From: Cricetomys ansorgei
Taxonomy: Eukaryota > Chordata > Mammalia > Rodentia > Nesomyidae
Direction of reading: 5' to 3'
Assembly (NCBI GenBank): GCA_026225945.1
Contig: JAMJFZ010003581.1
Span: forward strand, 4,016,001-4,080,000
Length of the DNA stretch: 64,000 bases
Shown: positions 48,670 through 60,400 of the stretch, piece by piece
How positions within the stretch are numbered: position 1 is the stretch's first letter
Layout of the letters: each line of letters begins with the position of its first letter
Position numbers and translations under genes: made by a program
Notes under the pieces: model-generated
Databases searched by the model: none
Seen by the model: only the letters and a program-made list of their open reading frames with translations
What the model was told of the DNA's origin: nothing

Positions 48670-51600
48670 ACACACATATGTATTTGGTAGACCAGACACA
48701 TTCTCACTTATATAAACCATGTTGGCCTGACTCATGCTTCTCCTTTACTCTTCAACTCCAAGACCTCCTGGACGTCTGCCATACTTGTCAGCATTGAGTG
48801 ACTTCACCCTACTAAGACATAATCATCAACTCAGGCATTTTACGACTCTGCCAGTCATGTTAATCCTTAGCTAACCAAGGCCCAACATTGACCTCCTATT
48901 TTTACACTCTATCCACAGATATAAATAGTTGTGTTTGACCCTCTACCTAGCAACACTCTCTGGGAGATGCCCGCTGTGAAATTCAAACTGCCAAGTCCCT
49001 AAAAAATGAGTCACCTTCTTCAGTTCTGCCAGCTGAAAGAGCACGCAGGACTCCCTGATGACCCGCCACACAGAGGACTGGCACCTGACTGTGATGCTCC
49101 CGGTGAAGCCACTGCTACAGGGTAGAATGTATTCATCATCCTCAGACCCGAATCCAAAGGAGATGCTGTTACACGGGGCTGGAAAACAGCAGATAGAGGA
49201 AATAAATATAAAAAAAAATAAAAAAATAAAAATGCAGTCTTTAAGCACCTTAGAAGTTATATTTCCAGACTTAAAATCCAGGCAAAATTCAGAAGTACAG
49301 GTTCATTGTTGATGCCCACCCTCATACTCATTCCCCTTTCCCCTTCTTCCTGATGTCTCTTGCTCAAGGATAACTCCTCCTTTCAGGTATCTGACAAATG
49401 CCAGAAACATTGTCCTTAAAGGGCTACCAACTGGTTAGTAGTAAGTGAAAACAAGGCGAGATGTAATCACTTAAGGAAATACTAGAAGCCAGGGGAGATG
49501 GCTCAGTGACTCAAGCACCTGCCATGCAAATGTGTATCTATCAGAGTATCAGAGTTCAGATCCTCAGAATTCACGTAAAAGCCAAGTAGCCATGGCAGTA
49601 ATCTGACCCTGTAATCCTACCAGCATTTGGGAGGCAGAAGCAGGAAATTCCTAAATCAAGCTGGCCAGCCAAACTAGCTTGCGATGAATTCCAGATTCAG
49701 TAAGAGACCATGCCTTGATAGATCAGGTGGGAAGCAACTGAGGAAGACACCCAACATCAACCTTGGGCCTCCACTCATGCTAGCGTCCACATACATGCAA
49801 ACATGCATACACACAAACACATGCGCATCACACAGACAAACCTATGAGAGTGAGAGAGAGAATACTCGATGATCTTGAAGCTGCTACAGAGCAAAGGATG
49901 GTAATGTGGTTGGAAGATGGGTGATTGCCATTGGGGCGTGATCCTTCTTGCTATGTACTTAATTCAGAGTTGCTTCTACTGCAATCACCAACAACCCTTA
50001 ACAGTATATTCTTCTGTGACTGGAACTAGGAGGATGTGATATCATTGGAAGCCAGGTCCTCCAGGCCTGGAATTTTTATTTCCTCATTGTTCTGACCTAA
50101 GTTTCTGGGCACATCAGATAACATGTAATTGCTGAGTGACTGTTGTTGGCAGAGATGGACAGAGATTGTGACCAGAGATGCTTAAGGCTGAAGTTAAAAA
50201 GTAAAATGAATGTACAGCATTCATTGCTAACTGCACACTTCCTGATCTGCATCTTCTATCTCTTATAGACCCACTCCCTCCGTTACTCATCCCTTTGGCT
50301 ACTCTCTTGTAGTCACTGGGGACCCTATGCCATGTCTCAGCATCAATGAGATAAATAGATTCTTTGGGATTCCATGCATGAGTGAGGCACAGTGTTGGTC
50401 TTTCTGTGTCTGGCTTACTTTATTTAACATAATATCCTCTAGTCTTACTATCTTGACACAGGTAACAAAAATCATCCTTCTCAGGGACTGAAGGGTAGGG
50501 TATATTTCAAAGGAGCTGGGAGGGGGATGGTGACTGTACCCATTGCAAAGAAATCACAAATGTTTGATGTGACAGACATGCTAATTACATCATTACACAA
50601 TGCCAGTAACTATTAAAATAGTACAGGATCATCCCATAAATGTACATGATTGCTATGTGTTTAATTAAAAAGTCAAAGATATTAGGCATAGTCATGCACA
50701 TCCATAATCCCAAGACTCAGAAGTGTGGGGACTGGAGGCTTGAAAATTGGAAGCCAGTCTGAGCTACAGAGACAGAGACTCCCTCTCAGGACAGAGACAG
50801 AGTGCAGAGGGGGAGGGGAGAGAGAGAAGAAAAGAGAAAAGTTTGTGATGATGTGGTTTGTTTCTTGTGTTTGTGGTTTGTCGAGACAAACCCTGGCTGT
50901 CCTGGAACTCAGGCTGTAGACCAGGCTGGCCTTGAACTCACAGATCTACCTGCCTCTGCCTCCCGAGTGCTGGGGGACTCAAGGCAGGTGCCTCCACAGC
51001 CTGGCCGTGATGGTGTGTTTTAATCATCAGCATCAACTAGACACAATGTAGAGCTACTTGGGAGGGGAGTCTCAGTGAGGCTTGTCTAGGTCATGCATGG
51101 GCACGTCTGCGGTGGATTTTCTTAACTGGGTTAACTGAGGTAGGAAGACCCACCCTGACTGTAGGTACCTCCATTTCACGGGCTGGAACCTGGACCTGGA
51201 TTGTGCATGTGACTAGCTGCTTCCAATGCCTGTGGCCTTGTTACCTGGAATTGTGAGGCAAATAAACCCTCTCTCCCTTACTTCACTTTTATCAGGGTAT
51301 TTTGCCTCACCAAGAGGAAATGAACTAAGATGATATATATATATATATATATATTTTAATGTAGAGAGAGACAGGTATGTGGATTTTCCCCTTGGGTCTT
51401 TGGATGGTTATTTAAAGCTACTGTCAGCTCCAAGGCTTTTCCAATGCGTATACCAGTAAAACATTGCTGAGTCGTTCCCATCAGAGCCTGTAGTGAGGTC
51501 AGTGTTCCGGGATGATGACCAGAGATGCTCAGATCTCCAATTAGTAACTATCTGAGAGTCGGCTGGGGTTGAGTTGTACAGCGTTTGTGTGGGAGGGAGG

Positions 51601-53205
51601 AAACTGCCAGTTTCTACTGAAAGTGGGTTTCAGGACAATTGGAAATAGATACCTGCCACCTACTTTCAGAGGACGCCATGCATGGCTAATGAGAGACTGA
51701 AGCAAAGATGGGAATCCAGCGTTACCTCTCCCGAACACTCGGAAAGAGTTCTCGGCTACTCGAAACCGCTTTCCCAGGGCTGCCAGTGCCTTTTCAGCCA
51801 CCTGTTTGATGGCGGACAGGAGCTCAGCTGTGCTACCGGAGCCAGTCACTTCAAAGCCAGCAATGATGCTTCCTTCTCTGCAGGGAGGATGTGGGAAGAA
51901 AATAGAGATTCAGTGTCACTTCATATAGTCCCTCAGGGTAAGTCTGTAAATTCATAGCATGGAGTCCACAGGTATGTGCCTTCGTGGAGATAAAAAATAT
52001 GCAACGCTCCTACACACACACACCACACACGCCACACACACTTGTATGCATATACATATATATGTACACACGTGCATGCACATGTATGCAGGCATGCCGA
52101 TGTGCATATTCAATTGCATGCACGTTTTGCTCACCCTCCCAGGTAACAGTCTATCACTGAGGGGAAAAGGGGCACCACACACACATACACAATTTTACTC
52201 TATATTAAAATTCCATACAATTACTGTACATCATGTTGAGGTTGGTCGCCACTCTGGCTACTGTACAAGAAACAAACTGAGGGCATAGGGAGACGGCTCA
52301 GTGAATAAGAGCACTCACCGTGCAAGCCTGAGGACCCGAGTTCAAATCCCCAGTAGCTACATAGAAGCCAGGTTTGTCCAAATACATACCCGTAACCCAG
52401 CACTATGGGTGGAGACACAAGGGTTCCTAGGGCTTGCTGGCTGCCAGCCTAGCCCTAGGTTCGGTGAGACACCTTGACTCAAGGGAATGAGGAAGAGAAC
52501 AAGATATCTGACATCCTCCTCCACTTGCCTCCACTGCACTCATGTGAGTGTATTTTCTATGCACACACACACATACACACACACAGGAAAAATGAAACAA
52601 GCTCAAAAAATTAAAGAAAGCAGGAAGATGAGCAAAGAGGTGGTTGGCTTGAACTAGTTGATAGCATTTACATGGAAACGTTTAGATTGAAGATATATTT
52701 GATGGACTTGCTATTGGGACATAGAAGACAAAAAAGCCAATTAAGAGTAACATCACAGAATGGGATCAAAATTAAATTTACACTATGGAATAAAAACGAG
52801 GAACTCCCAGCTGCCGAGACAAACAGGAATGACCTGCGAGGACTTTCCTGCTGAGTGATAGAAGCCTGGTAAGAAAACAAACCAGCGTTCCATTTCACAT
52901 GACATTCTAGAGCATGTCAAACGAATCTAGGGAAGCAGGGCTCAGACATTGAGTGGACATTGACTAGAGAGGAACTGGAGGAATCGGCGATACTGGAGAA
53001 GTTCTGTCTGGGCAGGATGGGCTGTGTGCATTTGGTCAGAGCTGATGGAACCATACACTGACAATCTGGGTACAGCATGATGTATCCATTACACTTCAGA
53101 AAGTAACTGAGAGCAGAGCCCAAGGCTTGAGACCGGCAACTGGAAGTACAGGTGAGAAGATGGTGGCGAAGGTAACTAACTGGCCAGGAATAAATAGGTG
53201 GGCTG

Positions 53206-53269
<64 letters not shown>

Positions 53270-54900
53270 TTTGTCATGGCCACTGGAAGAGAGAGCAGAG
53301 ATGCCAAGTTGGTGACTGACATGTGGAATTCAGGGGAGAGGTCAAGCCCAGGTGACAGAGGTGGAAACCGCAGAGACACAGAGGGTGTCTGAAGCCACAA
53401 AGAACACGTGAGAACACACACTTTGGTTAAATGAGTCCTGTGGTTAAACTATGAGATCAGCTCTGAGTTACCTTTACTCTTTTGTATGGTGTTTCAAGAC
53501 GAGGTCTCACTCTATCGGCCATGCTGGCCTAGAAGTCACCGCGGAACCCAGGCTGGCTTGGATCTTCCAGCCATCCCCTTACCTCAGTTTCCTAAGTGCT
53601 GAGACCACGGGTGTGAGCTCCCCTAGCCCAACTATCTCTGTCTTAATGTTATATATTTTCTTTCTTTAAAGAGATCTTTATTTTTAGATGCTTTTATAAT
53701 AAAGTTTAAATAAAAACTTTAATTATTTTTTATTTTTTTATTATGTGTACATGGAAGAGTGTGTGTGTGTACACATGAATACAAGTCTCAGGGAGCCAAG
53801 CGAGGCTGTCAAACCCCCTGGAGCTAGAGTTACAGCTGGTTGTGAACCACCTGATGTGGGTGCTGGGACCCTAACTCAAGTCCTTCAGAACTCCAGTATA
53901 TCTTTATGGCTGAGGCTTCTCTTCAGACCCCAGCTGCCAAAAGTTTAAAGATGAAAGAATTGCCAAGTTAGGAAAACAGTAATTGAAACGAACGTCTGAT
54001 GCTCCAAAATGCAAACCCTTGATGTGTTTGCCTTGGTATGACCCACCCTGGAGTGCTCCCCAACTATTTTTGTCTCTTTTGTTTTGTTTTGAGACAGGGT
54101 CTCCCTGTGTAACCCAGGCTAACTTTGTAAGGAATTCCCTTTGTACTTTAGGTCAATAATGGCATGATGGCAATCCCCCTGCCTCTACTCGGCAAGCACT
54201 AGGAGTACAAGCATGCACCACCACGCCTGGCTGTTTTTTCGGTTTTTGAATGTGAAAATGATTGGAATCGGATCACGGTTTCCTCTAGTAGTTCACTGAC
54301 AGCAAAGATAGGAAAAAAAAAAGCAAAAGGATCTATCATACAGATTCAATATAAGAAAAGGGAAACAGCGTTCTTCTCCGTGTTGGCTTTTAAAGAAAAG
54401 TATTCCTGTGAGACTTTCTAAAGGACTTTATGGAATAAGAATATATTTATAGCAAGTGTTGTTGAACATTTCCTATGACTGGTTTGAAATTAACCATGGA
54501 AAAATAATGGGTCAAGTTCTCTGACCTCTAAGCTACTTCCTCCAGCAAGCAGACTCCAAGTAGTTGGCAATTGAGTCACAAATGCTCAACGCCAAATAAC
54601 TCTGAATTGAATCATAAACAAAAGGCTAATTTACTAAATATCTCTTTATTTGCTGTGGACAATGACTTCCGAGTTGTGAAGCATAGTTTATGCTTGATCT
54701 CCACACAGAGGGATATTTTACCCAAGGTTCCCATCCTGCCTTCAAATCATACAGCATCATGTCTACTGTGGCAGGAAAATGTTCACCCCTCTGCACCCAC
54801 ATCCCTCATGCCAACCCCTTCCTGGACCTGAACACCGTGGTCTCCAGCTTCTCTCAGGGTCCTACCTTATTCCCATGTGCTTACAATTCTTTGTTTTTAA

Positions 54901-54950
<50 letters not shown>

Positions 54951-56520
54951 CTGTGCATGAGTGTATGTGTGTGCCCATGTGCACATGAATGTTTACACTT
55001 GTATGTGGGGGCCAGAAGATAACCTTGAGTTGTCATTAGGAATGCTATCTACATCTTTGGAGACAAGATCTCTCTGTGGCCTGGATCTCACCAGTTAGGT
55101 GAGTCTACCTGGCCAGTAAGCCCCAGGGATCCCCCATCTCTACGTCCCTGACACTGGAAGTACGTGTGGGCTCTGGGGTCAGACTCAAGAACTCAGGCTT
55201 GTATGAATGACCTATCTTCCTAGCACTGATTTTACGATCCTGTCAAGAGCAGCAGGAATATCACTGGCTATTCTCAAGGCCAGTGCAGAATTTTAGAGCA
55301 GCCTTTCTAAGACCAGATGTGACTTACCGAAATTGGGTGACCCGAACTGACTCAAAACCAGGGATTCCTCTGTATGCTTCTTTAAGCTTAGGAAGAAAAC
55401 AAAAGGCAATTTTGCAATGTTTGTCATCACATTTCAAAAAGACATTGGAGCAAAATATAGATGCAAATAATAAATTAACCAATAGCAGATGAGCAAAGGA
55501 AGACGGGACCATGGGAAGAAGTTTTAGGACATAACAAATAGAGTTAAAATAACAATTGAGAATACACACACACACACACACATACACACACACGTACACA
55601 CAATTTACTTTTGAGGATGCTAATAAAGAGTGAATGATCAGAGGCTGGTGAGATGGCCTTGTCAGAAAAGTGGTTGCCACACAGTCATGAGGACTTGAGT
55701 TCAGATTCCTAACACTTCTGTAAATGGAGGATGACCACATACAACTGTAATCCTAGTGCTGGGAAATAGAGACAGGTGGCTCTCAGAGCTTTTTGGTCAC
55801 CCAGTGTAGACAAATGGTGAGTCCTGAGTCCAGTGGGAGACCTTGTCTCAAACTAATAACAACACTGATAATGCACAGACACCTTTAAGTGGAAGGTATT
55901 TGACATCTATCTCCGGCCATCACATATGCACACAAAAGACAGGGTGCTGGTGGGGGGTAGAATACTAAGTAATACAATGAATGTACCCAGATATATGTTC
56001 TCTTCCTCGACAGAGGCACGTGCAGACTAGTCTAGTTCTTGCATGACTTTGCCACGAAGTAAGTTTTGTTCGGTTCATCTTCAGTTTCTAAGAGATGCTT
56101 CTTTGCAAGACAAACTAAAATGCTGACAGTCGAGCTTAGGTCCTGATAATTTATTATGCGCAATAAAAAAAATAGTCAAGAATCCTTAGTATAGTATTCA
56201 AAGAAGTAAGCAAAACCAAACGCAAGACAATGGGGAGGACAACTGATAAAATCACAGGAAAATGCTCAGGGGACATCCACTGTGGGCAGAGTAAATAGTG
56301 GCTCTCTAAGAACTCATCAAAAATAAGTAATTAGTACATATTAAGGGATGGAGGAGATGGCTCAGCAGTCAGGAGCATGCAGAGAACCTGAGTTCTTTGT
56401 TCCCAATGTCCACATTGAGTGAGTCACAGCCACCTAAAAGTCTAACTCCAGGAGTTCTGACGCCCTCTTCTGGACACTGAAGGCAAGTGCACTCATACAT
56501 GCATATACATATAAACACAC

Positions 56521-56563
<43 letters not shown>

Positions 56564-57376
56564 TTTAAAATTAAACAATTCTTTTATAAAAATATGTTGT
56601 TAAGGAGCTAGGGTATTAGTTCAGTCAGTAAACCACTTGTCTCACATGAAGACCTGAGTTTGAGCCCCAGGACACATATTTAAAAAAACCAATCCAGATG
56701 TGATGGCACATGCTTACAATCCCAGCACAGGGGAGGTGGAGACAGGGAGATCATACAGACTAACTAGTCAGCCCAGATGAAGTGGTGAGCCCCACGTCAA
56801 AGAAAGCACCTGTCTAAAAGGAAGGGGAGGGGACAAAAGGAGGGGAACAAAATACAACATTTGAGGCTGTTTTTCTCTGTTACCACATGTGCACACAGCA
56901 CACACGTGGGTGTTCCCTATATACAACTATTCACACATATAAAACACGTATTAAATGCATGTTCTGAGTTGAAAAGCGTCTGAACTTGCGGATAGAAAGA
57001 AAATCCTTACATTATAAATAGTGCTTACTTGGTTTTCTATTTCAGTTGTGTAGTTGGCGTATACAGCAGACGATGAATTCCAAAGGTCGTTGGTAAATTC
57101 TTCTTCAATCTTAAAAGTGCCCCAAACCTCTGTGGGAAATGGGGGGGGGTTGGAGGGGAGAGGAAGTCTTTAGATACAATAAATTTCTAACTTGATCTTA
57201 TCAGCAGCATAAAATTATGGGAGTACAATTCAGAACCCATCGTAGGTATTTCTGTTTATTTTCACAAAATATATTCATTAAAATAATAAAGGGAAGAATG
57301 AAAGCCAGAGTTCTCAGTGGTAAATTTTTAAGTCATTGGAAAGTTCTAGTGGTCAAGAAAAGCCACTCAACACTGA

Positions 57377-57414
<38 letters not shown>

Positions 57415-60400
57415 ACAGAGATGTGATATCTGGTGTCTTTCTTGATTATTCTCTACCTTATTTTTTGAATTAGGGTGTCTCACTGAACCTGGAGCTCACT
57501 GGTTCAGGTAGATGAACTGGCCAGAGAGCCCAGGGATTCTTCAGTCTCTACTTCTCCAGCTCTGAGATTAACAGGCATGTACCACTGTGCCCAGCTAAAG
57601 ATCCAGTCTTGGGTCTTCAAGCTTGCACACCAAGCTCCTTACTGACTGGGCTATCTCCCTAGCCCCAATACAACTTTAAAGCTCTTGTTTGCTAATTCCT
57701 ACAAGCTCCATGCTTACTAGCTCAGGGATAGTGCTCATCTGTGCAGAGATGGTCTCTCTGTGGACAACTCTGGTTCATTCTTCATTCAGGACCTAATCGT
57801 CAGCTGCTCTGGAAGTCCTTCTCTGGTTCCCAAATACAAATTCTTTCTACCTCTAAAATCCAGCTCTTCTTTTCTCTATCTGGCTGTATTTATCTCTGTA
57901 ATACTGTGGGAAGTCCCTCATGAGCACAAAGCCTGTCTGAGTCTTCCATTTCTTGTAGATGGATCAGAAATGGGCCATCTTCCAAAATGTGAGCTTTCAT
58001 TGGCATTTGTTGAAGAAATTGCCTTCTTTTCTTTCTTCTATTACAACCCAACCCCATCTCCCCACTGGCCTGATAATTTCTGCATAGCAAGGCAAACCCT
58101 TTATGGCCACCCCAAGGGTTTTCTCTGGAACCAGACATGAAGTTGGTCCTTAACAGATACATGATGCCATAACGTGAATTGCTGTGGTCCTGGGAAAGGG
58201 AACCAGGTATGCCCAGTCAAGCTGGACTATTTCTAGTTCTTCCTCAGTCTTTCCTCAGATCTAAAATCCAGAGCTTCAAGATGACTAGAGTAGTCTTTGA
58301 AGAATCTCCTCCTCCTCCTCTTCCTCTTCCTCTTCCTCTTCCTTCTGTTTTTCTCCCTCCTCCTTCTTTGCATACAGTCTAGACTGTCCTAGAACTCACC
58401 AAGCCATCCAAGCTGGCCTCAATCTCAGAGCAATGCTCTTGCCCCTGTCTCCTGAATGTTAGGAGTACAGATGTGAGTCACCACACTTGGTTGGGCAAAT
58501 TTTCTTAGGGTCCATTAATGCCTGGGGTCCATGCCACTAGGCCCATCTCATGCTTATAAAACAGAAGCTTAAGTAAACAGCGGCTCCCTGCATATAACTT
58601 AGGTTATATACTGTGTGTATGTGTGTGTGTGTGCGTGTGTATATCTGTATATATATGTGTGTGTGTGTGTATATACATACACATCATATACATATACATA
58701 TATGCGTGAAAGACAGCCTAATGTCTTTCTCTTTCTCTCGATCTCTCTGTGAGACTAAGTTTATTTTTGTTGCAACCCAGAGCAGGCCGTTATATGATCA
58801 TTAAGTGTTCCTCCCCCATTCACACATCTAGAATTGATGATGGTAAAGAAGAGAAAATGGAGAAAGAAAATTTTCCGATTCCAGCAGTAGCCCACTCGGG
58901 TGTTAATGCATCTTTCTAAATCTCAGTAGAATCCTTCGAGCGCAGAGCTGAGCTGCATGCACCTAGAGGTGGAAATGGCATTCCAACATCAGCTTGTGGT
59001 TTGGAATCTGCCGCATTTAGGAAGCTCTTACTGGGTCTAGACAAATTAAGCCACCTTCCCCCCCACCACTGCCCTTCAGCCTCAGCTGCCCTCAGCCAGG
59101 CAAAGAACTACAGCTCTGTCCCTGACGCACGCTGGCATGAGAGTATCCCAGCCCAGAGGTACTTACTTGCTCTCTCACAGAAATTAACACTCTGGCTGAG
59201 GCCTTTGAGAGGACAATTACAGCTTGGGAGGGGTCCAGTTGTATTAAGGTAGCAGTTCTGGGGATCCAGGCAGGAGGGAGGAAACCACATATAGCCGTCT
59301 TCACAGGCACACTCCACGAGCCCCTTTAGGCTCCTGCAGTCTACATATAGAAAAAGAGATACAACACGCCTTCACTGTATTCGTTTTCCAAATTGACGTC
59401 TGCTCAGTTCTTGGCTCTGACTTGGACCAGAACCAAGGATTTCTCAGCAGAAGCTGGAGGGATGGAAAATGTGATTAAGATACAGAAATGTCCAACTTCA
59501 TAGACTGTGAGGTTGGTGTGAAAGTAACAGCAAAGATAAAACCCAAATGGCTGGGTTTAGCATCCTCAACAAGGCTATAGATCCCACGGGAATCCATTGC
59601 GATGGAAGAGAAAGGCTGAAGAGGATAGTTGTGACATAAAGTTATTGAAAGGGTTCTAAACTTGGCCACTATCTCATTTGAGTCACCATCCGGCCCCATA
59701 TTGGCACTCCAAGGGAAACCTTTAAGGTCTGGGGGGACATGGCTCAGTGTTTAAGAGCATCGTGCTGCTCCACAGGGGACCTGGATTGGTTACTAGCCTC
59801 CATGGGATGGCTCATAGGCATCTAGAACTCCAGTTCCAGGAGATCCGAAGCTCTCTTCTGTCTTCCTCGGGTACCAAGCATGCACAGAGTGCACATACAT
59901 ACATGCAAAGAAACTGCTTGTGCACAGAAAAGTTTTAAATGTTTAAAAATTTAGAAAACCAACATAATTTTTTGGGTGAGGCACATGATGAAAACTTTTA
60001 TCAGTTAATGTTATACATTCATTATTTTGTATCGGGCCTGACATACCCATCAGAAGTCCTTCCTTCTAAACAGAATGGTGGTGGTTGGGGGGGGGGGGTG
60101 TCCAGGATATGTTTGCAAAATGTGCATAGAAGTGTGTAGTAGTGTTTGTTGAACTTAACCATTCTTTGGGAACCCCTGAAGCATTTCACCCCTGAGTTTC
60201 TAATCCAACAAGTCTGAGATGGACAGAAGAATTTGTGCTTCTATTCGGTTCCCTGCTCCTGTTGGTGGTGGCAATCTAAACCCTGAGACTCCCAACTTTA
60301 GCCAAGTCATTAAACTTCTCTGGGAACCATTTTTTCGGCTTGAATTACCAAATACTTCTTGGTGTCTTCAAGACACTCAGTGAGACTTCATAGCCTGGCC

